Part shown: positions 1-7,194 of the stretch, in pieces | Position numbering within the stretch: position 1 is the stretch's first letter | Layout of the letters: every line of letters begins with the position of its first letter | Assembly (NCBI GenBank): GCA_027080545.1 | Contig: JALWRV010000085.1 | Span: 1 to 8,294 of the forward strand | DNA from: Parvularculaceae bacterium | GTDB lineage: Bacteria > Pseudomonadota > Alphaproteobacteria > Caulobacterales > Parvularculaceae | DNA: 8,294 nt | Direction of reading: 5' to 3' | Position numbers and translations under genes: made by a program | The notes under the pieces: model-generated | What the model was told of the DNA's origin: nothing | Seen by the model: only the letters and a program-made list of their open reading frames with translations | Database searches by the model: none

Positions 1-1
1 C

Positions 2-646
2 GAAGATGATCACGCCACTATCGGGCTTCGTATACGCGCGGCACGCCGCGCCCGGGGCCTCAATCAAGGGGCGCTGGCGGACAAGCTCGGCGTATCCCAA
101 CCCACGGTCGCCAATTGGGAATCCGGCATCCATGACCCCCGCCAACTGATGTTGGCCAAAATCGCCAAGGCCCTTGAGGTTTCCCTTGGTTGGCTGGCCA
201 GTGGCGAGCGCTCGCAATTAGAAAAAGACCGCCACCCGGCGGCAGCCTATTTGCGCCGCCTGCTCGTCCATGTGCCCGTGGTCCCGATCACTTCCGTGGC
301 GCGCATTCTCGACGAACCGGCGCTGGATTTTCACGCTCTAGCCGTGGACTATATTCCCGTGACGGCGGGCAGCCAGTCTTTGGCCGCGATTTTCATGCGG
401 GATGACGCCATGAATCTGGCTTTTCCCGGAGATAATCTGGTGGTCATCAACTATGCGGAGCGCGAACCCGCAGAAGGCAATCTGGTGCTGTTCCACCATC
501 AAGGCAAAACTCCGCTGTTGCGACGGTGGCGGTCCAACCCCGCCCGGCTTGAGCCGATTTCCAGCGATCCCCACCATGAAACCATTTTTGTCGATGGCCC
601 CATCGGTATTATCGGCACCTTGTTCATCACCATCCGTTTCTATTGA
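2..646 (+). CDS. XRE-family repressor with degenerate S24 peptidase-like domain (5' partial)
   Basis: The frame is open from the window edge, so the true start lies outside; 214 residues are visible. Residues about 9-66 form a Cro/CI-type helix-turn-helix, with the LNQGALADKLGVSQPTVANWESG core. After a linker, residues about 90-214 resemble the LexA/CI-type S24 domain, including the conserved PGDNLVV stretch. In active S24 proteins the serine sits in a G-D-S-M motif. Here the equivalent reads D-D-A-M, with Ala encoded at 407-409. The expected catalytic lysine region reads LLRRW, with Arg instead of Lys. No Ala-Gly cleavage site is evident in the linker. This suggests a DNA-binding repressor that does not self-cleave and uses the domain for dimerisation or ligand sensing. 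No phage genes are visible nearby. Family assignment is firm; the target is unknown. Confidence 0.85.
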   Translation, partial: EDDHATIGLRIRAARRARGLNQGALADKLGVSQPTVANWESGIHDPRQLMLAKIAKALEVSLGWLASGERSQLEKDRHPAAAYLRRLLVHVPVVPITSVARILDEPALDFHALAVDYIPVTAGSQSLAAIFMRDDAMNLAFPGDNLVVINYAEREPAEGNLVLFHHQGKTPLLRRWRSNPARLEPISSDPHHETIFVDGPIGIIGTLFITIRFY

Positions 647-710
647 TCGGTTATGTCGCTTTGGCTTTTCGCCTTACCCCAGCCATGAAATCCCCTATAA
701 AGCCTTGTGA

Positions 711-727
711 GGTTTGGTTGCCAAACC
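711..727. repeat. 7-bp inverted repeat in the murL leader
   Basis: GGTTTGG at 711-717 and CCAAACC at 721-727 form a perfect inverted repeat around a 3-base centre. It lies in the 126-base gap between the XRE-S24 gene and the preferred murL start. It could be an operator or a small leader hairpin. No T-tract follows, so it is not a convincing terminator. If murL starts at the upstream GTG, the repeat would instead be inside the coding region. Confidence 0.35.
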
Positions 728-772
728 GAAGCCGCTGCCATTTGGGCTAACGCCCTGTTCGAGACCATCTTT

Positions 773-2140
773 ATGAGCCACCACAATAGAAGCGCTGAAT
801 TTAACCTATCCTCGTGGCGTGTCAGCGCGGGCAAGATCATCTTTGCCTATGAGTGTTCACGCTTCGGCCCGTTCACGGAAACCTTATCGGCAGGGGTGGC
901 CCTGCCGGACCCTCTGCCCGCCGCCATGATCCGGCTTCTGGATCTGCTACATGCTGCCTTGGGGGTGAGCTACTATAAAGCCGGGGCCGCGCTAACAATA
1001 AATTTTCCGGCCTTTGCCGAGTGCCCAAAGGCACAAGCCATGGTGCGCCACCTCTATCGGGAGGGCATGGGTGAATTTTTTGTACGCAATGAACTCGACT
1101 ATCCCCCGAAACAAGATTTTACCTTTGCCGCGAAAACGCAAAAAAAAGAAGATGAAAAAAAAATAAAATCAATCTTACCCCCCCTCAACAAGGACCAAGC
1201 CTTGGTAGCCTTTGGGGGAGGCAAAGATTCTTATGTGGCAGAGGCTATTAGCAGCAAGGCCGGTTTACAAACAAAACTGGTTTCAGTGGTTTTGTCAGAA
1301 AAAGTAGCGCAAACCCTCTCCAGCCTGTCCCAAGAAAAAATTACCTTCATCCAACGCCGGTTGGATGACAAATTACGCGCGCTACCGGGTGAAGAAAAAA
1401 AATCTTTTAACGGTCATGTGCCCATCACCGCCATCAACATATTATCACTCGAGCTGCTGGCGCTTATCGAGGGGCAAGGGTCGGTCATTTTTGCCAATGA
1501 ACGCAGCGCCGACGAGCCGACCATGTGGATCAATAATCAGCCGGTCAATCATCAATATTCCAAATCCGCCGCGTTTGAAAAACTATTGGCAGAAGCGATT
1601 GATGAATGTGCGCCGAAATCCATGCCCCATTTCTTTTCGGTCTTGAGACCATGGTCGGAAATATGGATTGCGGCAAAATTGGCTCAACGCCCGTCAGCGC
1701 TTGCTCATTTTTCCAGTTGCAATCGCAATTTCCCCATAGAGGGGCGCCAGACCCAACGGTGGTGCGGTCACTGCGCTAAATGCGCCTTCACCGCCCTTTT
1801 GTTAGCACCCTTCATGGCACCAACAAAGATGATCGCTATTTTTGGTGATGACTTTTTGGCCCGTCCCGCCCTTGACCCTTATTTTCGGGACATTCTTGGA
1901 CTGGGTGAAAAGAAACCTTGGGATTGTGTAGGCACCATTGACGAATCTCAGGCTTGCCTATGGCACTTAAGCCAGATCAAGGAATGGCAAGAGCATATGT
2001 TGGTGAAAAAAAATCTTGCGGCGATTTTACATCAGCACACAGAAAAAGAGTTGGCGGACATTTGGCAGCAAAGCCTTGAACCGGCAGCCCATGACCGGAT
2101 ACCCAAAAAACTATTCGAGGCGGCCCGATGTCTGGATTAA
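773..2140 (+). CDS. murL: UDP-MurNAc-L-Ala-L-Glu epimerase MurL
   Basis: MurL is a cytoplasmic, ATP-dependent enzyme that inverts the terminal L-Glu of UDP-MurNAc-L-Ala-L-Glu to D-Glu for peptidoglycan. The 455-residue product has an N-terminal domain, then a Lys/Glu-rich linker at about residues 123-140. A PP-loop ATPase motif GGGKDS follows at 148-153, and a C-terminal half carries Cys316, Cys331, Cys334 and Cys337. Length and motifs fit the MurL family. The ATG at 773 is preferred because conserved sequence (FNLSSWRVSAGKIIFAYE) begins shortly after it. A GTG at 707 would add 22 unconserved-looking residues across an inverted repeat. Neither start has a strong ribosome binding site. The 3' end overlaps murD2 by 13 bases, which implies translational coupling and supports the paired function. 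The gene carries several A8-A9 runs at Lys codons. The family call rests on recalled sequence features and the murD2 partner. Confidence 0.88.
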   Translation: MSHHNRSAEFNLSSWRVSAGKIIFAYECSRFGPFTETLSAGVALPDPLPAAMIRLLDLLHAALGVSYYKAGAALTINFPAFAECPKAQAMVRHLYREGMGEFFVRNELDYPPKQDFTFAAKTQKKEDEKKIKSILPPLNKDQALVAFGGGKDSYVAEAISSKAGLQTKLVSVVLSEKVAQTLSSLSQEKITFIQRRLDDKLRALPGEEKKSFNGHVPITAINILSLELLALIEGQGSVIFANERSADEPTMWINNQPVNHQYSKSAAFEKLLAEAIDECAPKSMPHFFSVLRPWSEIWIAAKLAQRPSALAHFSSCNRNFPIEGRQTQRWCGHCAKCAFTALLLAPFMAPTKMIAIFGDDFLARPALDPYFRDILGLGEKKPWDCVGTIDESQACLWHLSQIKEWQEHMLVKKNLAAILHQHTEKELADIWQQSLEPAAHDRIPKKLFEAARCLD

Positions 2141-3507
2141 ACTTACCAGCCCCAGATCACTGCCGCACCATCCTTTTGCACGGATTGGGGGTGGAAGGAC
2201 GTGCCGCCTTGCCATGGCTGAAAAAAAAATCACCTGCGCAAATTATGCTGGTAGATGCCGAAGGCGGCACCCTGCCCGATGGGAAAATCTATAAAGGTGA
2301 AAGGGAGGCTCTCGACGGGCCACCGCCAGACCTATATCTGCGCTCACCGGGCATTGCCCCAACAAACCCTGTCGCCAAGGCCATGAGCGCGCACAATGTC
2401 CCGACCACCACCCCTACTGGCTATTGGCTGGCCTTCGGAACCCATGGTCCCCTCATCACGCTGACCGGCACCAAGGGCAAAAGCACCACCGCCAGCCTTG
2501 TTGCGGCCTTGTTGAAGGCCCTAAAAGTGAAAACCGCTCTTATCGGCAATATCGGCGCACCGCCATTTTCGGCAGACATTGATAAAGACACAATCTGTGT
2601 GGCCGAAATTTCATCCTATATGATGCATGATCTGCCATTGGTGATGGATTTTCACGCAGTAACCAACCTCTATCGCGAACATCTTGATTGGCACACCACT
2701 ATGGAGGCCTATGGAGCGGCTAAGCTACGCCCCTTTTTGCGAACCCCGCCCGTAGCCGGACTGGTGGGGGATATGGCTGATTGTGAGAATGATCTATCTT
2801 CTTTACCCGATCATTTTGAAGCTCATGTAAAACTGCGTGATAGGGTTTTAGAGTATGAAGGGCAGGGTTGCTTTGATCTAGCCGCGATCAATGATTTGTT
2901 TCGTGCGCCCTCCATGGCCTTGGCAGCGCTTGCCTCTTTGGCCATTATCGGGCGGCTCACACAGATCAAAACCATTATGGCAAGCCCGCCGAAAGCGGCA
3001 ACCCTCATCGCTATCGCCAAAGAGGTTTTTGCACATTTTAAAGGCCTGCCCGCGCGCCAATATGTTGTCGGTACTTTTAATCAACGTCTCTGGGTAGATG
3101 ACGCGTTGGCGACCATACCCGAAGCCACCCTATCCGCCATTGCCCGGTTTCAGGATCGCCCTTTACACATTCTCATTGGTGGCAAGGATCGCGGACAAGA
3201 TTTCACACCCTTTTTCCAAGCGCTGCCACGAGAAGCGCAAATTTGCTTTTATGCCTTTGGTGAAATCGCCCACCGCTTTATCGCCACAGCAACACAGGCA
3301 CAAATTTGCCCCGCAGAAAATGATTGCGCGGAGGCAACCATTTACCCAAGCCTAATCGAAGCCATAAGCGCCGCCTATGAGAAAAGCCGGCCCGGCGAGA
3401 CTATTCTTTTTTCGCCCGCCGCCCCCAGCGCCCCAAAAGAAGGCAATTATGCTATGCGCTCAAAGATTTTTAGTCATTTTGCCTCCCAATCGAAACAGTC
3501 TAATTAA
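2128..3507 (+). CDS. murD2: UDP-MurNAc-L-alanine--L-glutamate ligase MurD2
   Basis: This Mur ligase joins L-Glu to UDP-MurNAc-L-Ala using ATP, in the cytoplasmic steps of peptidoglycan synthesis. It has 459 residues in the usual three-domain order. The ATP P-loop GTKGKST is at 114-120 and the EISSY motif at 160-164. The HLDWH segment follows, and Lys199 matches the position of the carbamylated Lys of MurD. The third-domain signatures are DDALATIPEAT at 324-334, GGKDRG, and SPAAPS at 429-434. In ordinary D-Glu-specific MurD the first of these reads DSKATN; loss of the Lys and the ATxPE form are features of the MurD2 branch. GAGG at 2117-2120 lies 7 bases before the ATG. The start lies inside the end of murL, and gtrA follows after 34 bases. 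Substrate choice is inferred from the motif and from adjacency to murL; plain MurD is the alternative. Confidence 0.88.
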   Translation: MSGLNLPAPDHCRTILLHGLGVEGRAALPWLKKKSPAQIMLVDAEGGTLPDGKIYKGEREALDGPPPDLYLRSPGIAPTNPVAKAMSAHNVPTTTPTGYWLAFGTHGPLITLTGTKGKSTTASLVAALLKALKVKTALIGNIGAPPFSADIDKDTICVAEISSYMMHDLPLVMDFHAVTNLYREHLDWHTTMEAYGAAKLRPFLRTPPVAGLVGDMADCENDLSSLPDHFEAHVKLRDRVLEYEGQGCFDLAAINDLFRAPSMALAALASLAIIGRLTQIKTIMASPPKAATLIAIAKEVFAHFKGLPARQYVVGTFNQRLWVDDALATIPEATLSAIARFQDRPLHILIGGKDRGQDFTPFFQALPREAQICFYAFGEIAHRFIATATQAQICPAENDCAEATIYPSLIEAISAAYEKSRPGETILFSPAAPSAPKEGNYAMRSKIFSHFASQSKQSN

Positions 3508-3526
3508 GGTTCGTTTAAGCAGAACC
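3508..3526 (+). other. small stem-loop between murD2 and gtrA
   Basis: GGTTC at 3508-3512 pairs with GAACC at 3522-3526 around a 9-base loop, starting directly after the murD2 stop codon. No T-tract follows, so it is not a terminator. It ends 6 bases before the gtrA ribosome binding site and might affect transcript processing or translation of gtrA. A 5-bp stem may also be chance. Confidence 0.2.
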
Positions 3527-3541
3527 ACATAAAAGGAGGGC

Positions 3542-4102
3542 ATGAATATTATCGCCTTCTTGCGGGAAACCATACGCTCTATCGGCGCCTTTATCATTGT
3601 CGGCATTCTGGCGACGATTGTGCATTTTGTCGTCTTGAAGAGCCTGCTCGCGAGTGATCTGGTATCAGCGCTTTGGCTGGCCAATCTCATGGCTTTTTTC
3701 TGTAGCCTGGTCGTTTCTTATATTGGCAATCATTTTTTTGTTTTCGCCAAAAAGCGCAACCATCTCGAGGCTTTTGGGGTTTTGCTCACGGGCTATACAA
3801 TGGCAATGTTGATCAACACCGCAGTGCTTGTGGGGCTGGCCCGGGGTATGATTTTCACCTTTTTCTACGGTCCTGCCGAAGCCTATGGCGGCGGGCCTCT
3901 CATGGCTTTGTGGCGCTATCTCGCCGAGACCTTTCCGTTCCTCGGCGATAACCAAGCCATGAGCACCAACGCGGCCTTCATTGTCGCCACCGGAACAAGT
4001 GCCTTCATTACCTATATGTGGAATCGTTTTGTGGTGTTTCAAACACGGGTGAGCTTGCATCAGGGAGTCAGCCTCAACGAGGCCCAAGCCGAAACCCGCT
4101 AA
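3542..4102 (+). CDS. GtrA-family integral membrane protein
   Basis: The product has 186 residues with four predicted membrane helices, at about 14-36, 41-62, 77-101 and 143-161. Each helical pair ends with a related motif, NHFFVF at about 63-68 and NRFVVF at about 161-166. This is the internal repeat typical of GtrA/DPMS-type proteins. Members are generally thought to help flip or handle polyprenyl-phosphate-linked sugars, but this one's substrate cannot be read from sequence. The family is commonly about 120-150 residues. The excess here is mainly a loop of about 40 residues between helices 3 and 4, rich in Gly and aromatic residues, plus a polar C-terminal tail. AAGGAGG at 3533-3539 is a strong ribosome binding site but sits very close to the ATG. 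Spacing to murD2 suggests one transcript, which would link it to cell-envelope work; that link is inference. Confidence 0.85.
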   Translation: MNIIAFLRETIRSIGAFIIVGILATIVHFVVLKSLLASDLVSALWLANLMAFFCSLVVSYIGNHFFVFAKKRNHLEAFGVLLTGYTMAMLINTAVLVGLARGMIFTFFYGPAEAYGGGPLMALWRYLAETFPFLGDNQAMSTNAAFIVATGTSAFITYMWNRFVVFQTRVSLHQGVSLNEAQAETR

Positions 4103-4118
4103 CCCCTCTAGCCTCTTG

Positions 4119-4685
4119 TTAAAAAGGTGTTGCTAAAATCATCACCCAAAAGGTGCGATATTGACTATCCGGCCGATAGACGACGGCAATGCCCAATTCC
4201 TGCAGGTCAGGGTCCAGTAAATTTTCACGATGGTGCGCACTGCCTACCCATGCCGCAAACGCCTCATCAAAGTCACGTTGGCCACCGCTGAGATTCTCTG
4301 CCGCCCGATAGGGATCATAATTATTTTCCCGCAACCATGTTGCCAGCAAAGCGCCTCCACTGCCGCGATGGGAAATGAGATCTTTACGCGCCAAATCCTC
4401 TGCATAGGATAGTGCTGCCACCATGAGCTTCGGCTCCAGACGCAAAGGGGCACTGCCATGAGCAGCGCGATAGGCGTTCACCGCTGCCAGCGCTTGTGTT
4501 GGCTCTAGCCTATTTTTTTGTTCTGGGGTAACCAAAATAGTCCAGCGCGGTTGAGGAGCGCTTTGCGCTGACCTTTCTTGGGTTGATTGCTCTTGTTCAA
4601 GCTGTTCCTGTTCAAGCGCCACCGCCCCTGACAGGCACAAAGGCACCATCAAGCTAAGCACTATAGACAGAAAAATTCTGGACAT
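4119..4685 (-). CDS. secreted CAP-domain (SCP/PR1-like) protein
   Basis: The product has 188 residues. Residues 1-23 form a Sec signal peptide, with a hydrophobic core and likely cleavage after Ala23 (GAVA|LEQ). A Gln/Glu-rich low-complexity linker follows at about 25-45, and then a CAP domain at about 65-186. CAP landmarks visible are His106 in ISHRGS, Glu130 in AENL, the WVGSAHHRENLL segment at 146-157, and a C-terminal W-V-M-I-L strand. The His and Glu residues match the usual CAP cavity. The protein is therefore exported to the periplasm or beyond. Bacterial CAP proteins have no single agreed activity, so none is assigned. Cys17 is preceded by Leu rather than Gly/Ala/Ser, so a lipoprotein anchor is unlikely. 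The gene converges on gtrA with only 16 bases between stop codons, and the upstream ribosome binding site is weak. Confidence 0.88.
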   Translation of the reverse strand: MSRIFLSIVLSLMVPLCLSGAVALEQEQLEQEQSTQERSAQSAPQPRWTILVTPEQKNRLEPTQALAAVNAYRAAHGSAPLRLEPKLMVAALSYAEDLARKDLISHRGSGGALLATWLRENNYDPYRAAENLSGGQRDFDEAFAAWVGSAHHRENLLDPDLQELGIAVVYRPDSQYRTFWVMILATPF

Positions 4686-4808
4686 GACACTTTATCCCCA
4701 GCCCACCAAGCTGGAATAGAGTGCCCGCTCTACACAAGTGACGCAAGTGTTTTACAATCCCTAATGACAAACGGTCTGATAAACGCCGTCCGATTAAACA
4801 CGCCCAAA

Positions 4809-5942
4809 CTAAGCCCGCTCCGCCATGGGCACCACCGGACGTTGTGCTTCGCCTATATAGTTCGACAATGGGCGAATGAGCTTATTATCTTCCAATTGTT
4901 CGCGAATATGTGCAGTCCAGCCGGTGATGCGGGACATGACAAAAATCGGCGTGAACATAGGAATTTCAAAGCCCATTAAATAGTAAGATGGGCCCGCCGG
5001 AAAATCGAGATTGGGATAGATGCCCTTTTCCGCCACCATGGTCTCGTCCAGAATACGCGACATTTCCCAATATTCCCGCGCTTCATCACTATCGAGAATA
5101 TCGACCATTTTTTTGTAAGCCTCGGTCATGGTCGGTACGCGGCTATCGCCGGAGCGATAGACCCGATGGCCAAAGCCCATGATTTTTTTCTTAGTAGCCA
5201 GCGCATCCAGCATCCAGGCTTTGGCGTTTTTAGCCGTGCCAACTTCTTGCAGCATATGCATCACCGCTTCATTGGCGCCCCCATGAAGCGGGCCTTTCAG
5301 CGACCCTATGGCCCCGGTCACCGCCGAATAAATGCCCGACAAGGAAGAAGCAATCACGCGCGCGGTAAAGGTAGAGGCGTTAAAGGAATGCTCCGCATAG
5401 AGCGTCATGGAAATATCAAAACATTTGATGACTTCCGGTGCCGGCACTTTGCCAAAACACATGTGAAAGAAATTTTCTGAAAACCTAAGCGAATTATCCG
5501 GGGCAATCGGCTCCAACCCATTGCGCAAGCGGTAATCGGTGGCGACAATTTGCGGGATTTTGGCAAAAAGACGCATGGAGCGCTCGTAAAGCTTGTCGGT
5601 CGCGTGATCACCCACATCCTTGTCTTCAAGGCCAAGGAAAGAAACCGCCGTGCGCAAGGTCGCCATGGGGTGGGCTTCTTTGGGAAAGCGCTTCATCACC
5701 GCAATCAGATCATCGCTAAGGCCGCGCAAGGACCGCTCTTCTTTTTCAAAGGCGTGTAATTGCGCGCGATTTGGCAATTCCCCGTTCCAAATCAGATAGG
5801 CCACCTCTTCAAAACGGCATTGGGTTGCCAGATCCTGCACCGCATAGCCGCGATAGGTGAGCGAATTGGTTTCAGGCACCACTTTGGAAACCGCCGTGTC
5901 ATCGGTCATCACCCCAGCGAGGCCATATTTTACATCACTCAT
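4809..5942 (-). CDS. prpC: 2-methylcitrate synthase PrpC
   Basis: PrpC condenses propionyl-CoA with oxaloacetate to 2-methylcitrate, the entry step of the methylcitrate cycle. The product has 377 residues, the usual length for the short bacterial citrate synthase/PrpC type. Citrate-synthase signatures are present in order: AEHSFNAST with His185, GPLHGGANE with His220, GFGHRVY with His259, and NLDFPAGP with Asp313. His220, His259 and Asp313 correspond to the catalytic triad. Sequence alone separates PrpC from citrate synthase only weakly, but neighbouring prpB and prpD make the assignment strong. Its ATG overlaps the stop codon of the upstream ABM gene as ATGA, and a GGGAG ribosome binding site lies within that gene's end. 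It is the last gene of the cluster, and the 123 bases beyond its stop show no clear terminator. Confidence 0.93.
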   Translation of the reverse strand: MSDVKYGLAGVMTDDTAVSKVVPETNSLTYRGYAVQDLATQCRFEEVAYLIWNGELPNRAQLHAFEKEERSLRGLSDDLIAVMKRFPKEAHPMATLRTAVSFLGLEDKDVGDHATDKLYERSMRLFAKIPQIVATDYRLRNGLEPIAPDNSLRFSENFFHMCFGKVPAPEVIKCFDISMTLYAEHSFNASTFTARVIASSLSGIYSAVTGAIGSLKGPLHGGANEAVMHMLQEVGTAKNAKAWMLDALATKKKIMGFGHRVYRSGDSRVPTMTEAYKKMVDILDSDEAREYWEMSRILDETMVAEKGIYPNLDFPAGPSYYLMGFEIPMFTPIFVMSRITGWTAHIREQLEDNKLIRPLSNYIGEAQRPVVPMAERA

Positions 5943-6280
5943 TTGTCACTCCCATTTTTAATGCCGCCCCTATAGGCGCGTTCAATTTTTGCAATGCGCA
6001 CATCATAATATTCATACCATTCAGACTTACCCTTGGCTTGAGCGGCCAAATGTTGCGGCTGTTGTTGCCAGTTTTTGATAGAGGCCTCATCTTGCCAATA
6101 GGAAATGGTAACACCGCTGCCATCTTCATGGCTGTAACTCTCTATTCCTAAAAAGCCGGGCATTGATTTGGCGCGCGCCACCATAGCGGCTGCCATTTCT
6201 CCATATCCCGTATCCGTTGACGTGCGTTGGCGGGTAAAGATCACCGCATAATGGCCCGGCCCTATGGTCGCATTACCCAT
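5939..6280 (-). CDS. antibiotic biosynthesis monooxygenase (ABM)-fold protein in the prp operon
   Basis: This 113-residue single-domain protein fits the ABM dimeric alpha/beta-barrel family. It has an opening beta strand (YAVIFTRQRT), an amphipathic helix (GEMAAAMVARAKSMPGFLG), and then the strand and helix pattern GVTISYWQDEASIKNWQQQPQHLAAQAKG. It closes with a Tyr-rich strand, EWYEYYDVRIAKIE. ABM proteins include small oxygenases, haem-degrading enzymes and many of unknown function, so no reaction is claimed. The gene starts 2 bases after the prpB stop and shares ATGA with the prpC start, so it is almost certainly co-translated with both. That placement suggests a part in propionyl-CoA or methylcitrate metabolism, or protection of its enzymes, but this is inference. 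Family confidence is good; function is unknown. Confidence 0.82.
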   Translation of the reverse strand: MGNATIGPGHYAVIFTRQRTSTDTGYGEMAAAMVARAKSMPGFLGIESYSHEDGSGVTISYWQDEASIKNWQQQPQHLAAQAKGKSEWYEYYDVRIAKIERAYRGGIKNGSDK

Positions 6281-6282
6281 GC

Positions 6283-7194
6283 CTATTCCATCGGCGTATC
6301 GCCGACCTCAAAATTATAAAGTGATTGATCAAAACGGTTATATTCTTCGTAGCGCAGTAGATCATAAAGATCTTTGCGGTGCTGCATTTGATCCAATACG
6401 CCATTTTGGTCACCATCGCGCAATATAGCATCCAGCCCGCGCTCGGCGGCGCCCATGGCCAAGCGCAAAGTGGTAACCGGATAGATCACCACATTAAAGC
6501 CAAGATTTCCCAACTCTTTTTTGTTCAATAGTCGCGATTTACCAAACTCGGTCATATTGGCAAGGATCGGCACATCCAGTGCTTCACGCACCGCTTCAAA
6601 TTCTTTTTCCGATTTCATGGCCTCGGGGAAAATCATATCCGCCCCGGCATCCACATAGGCTTTCATCCGGTCAATCGCCTTATCAAGCCCTTCAATAGCG
6701 CGGGCATCGGAGCGCGCAATCAGCACAAAATTTTGATCAAGCTTACCATCCGCCGCCGCGCGAATACGCTGAACCATGGTTGCTTGGTCAACAATTTCCT
6801 TGCCATCGAGATGGCCGCAGCGTTTGGGCATCACTTGATCTTCAATATGACAACCGGCAAGCCCCGCCTCTTCCATCAGCCGCACCGTGCGCGCCGCCGA
6901 CATGGGCTCGCCGAAGCCGGTATCAATATCAATGATGGCGGGCAGGTCCGTCACGCGGGCAATTTGTTGGCCACGGGTAACAAATTCCTGCTGATTGGCA
7001 ATACCAATATCCGGCAGGCATAAATCTGCCGACATCACCGCGCCGGAGACATAAACCCCGTCAAAACCCTTGCGCTCAATCAATTGCGCACAAAGAGGAT
7101 TAAACGCCCCGGGAAATTGATGCAGCTTGCCCGATTCTAATTGTGCGCGAAAATCTTTGCGCTTTTGCTCGGGGGTTTTTTTGGTGAATAGCAT
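6283..7194 (-). CDS. prpB: 2-methylisocitrate lyase PrpB
   Basis: PrpB cleaves 2-methylisocitrate into pyruvate and succinate, the last step of the methylcitrate cycle. The product has 303 residues, close to the family's usual size. It shows the isocitrate lyase/PEP mutase barrel signatures: YVSGA at 48-52, the metal-binding DIDTGFG at 89-95 (Asp89, Asp91), HIEDQ at 116-120, and the lyase motif KRCGH at 124-128 with catalytic Cys126. RSDA and the ANMTEFGKS segment also fit. AAGGA at 7205-7201 is a good ribosome binding site 6 bases before the ATG. The first 95 bases, including the start, are overlapped in another frame by the end of the GIY-YIG reading frame upstream. The ABM gene follows after 2 bases. 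Confidence 0.95.
   Translation of the reverse strand: MLFTKKTPEQKRKDFRAQLESGKLHQFPGAFNPLCAQLIERKGFDGVYVSGAVMSADLCLPDIGIANQQEFVTRGQQIARVTDLPAIIDIDTGFGEPMSAARTVRLMEEAGLAGCHIEDQVMPKRCGHLDGKEIVDQATMVQRIRAAADGKLDQNFVLIARSDARAIEGLDKAIDRMKAYVDAGADMIFPEAMKSEKEFEAVREALDVPILANMTEFGKSRLLNKKELGNLGFNVVIYPVTTLRLAMGAAERGLDAILRDGDQNGVLDQMQHRKDLYDLLRYEEYNRFDQSLYNFEVGDTPME

Noticed and set aside
1..646. Prophage region suggested by the CI-like repressor
   Set aside because: The genes that follow are housekeeping wall-synthesis genes, and no integrase, attachment site or structural phage gene is visible.
673..701. Possible promoter with TATAAA at 696-701
   Set aside because: The hexamer at the right distance upstream (CTTACC at 673-678) is far from a -35 consensus, so the support is too weak.
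2878..3097. Open frames on both strands within murD2
   Set aside because: They overlap the conserved Mur ligase frame, have skewed composition and no family resemblance.
3665..4087. 140-codon open frame on the - strand opposite gtrA
   Set aside because: It is rich in His, Gly and Lys with no recognisable domain, and it lies wholly antisense to a gene with clear membrane helices and family motifs.
4119..4685. Lipoprotein signal in the CAP protein
   Set aside because: Cys17 is preceded by Leu, which breaks the lipobox; a standard signal peptidase I site after Ala23 fits better.
4735..4808. Possible terminator after prpC
   Set aside because: The only stem (ACGG with CCGT) is 4 bp plus wobbles and is followed by no proper T-tract.
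5166..5480. 104-codon open frame on the + strand opposite prpC
   Set aside because: It is a complement-strand shadow of a strongly conserved enzyme, with Arg/His-rich composition and no domain.
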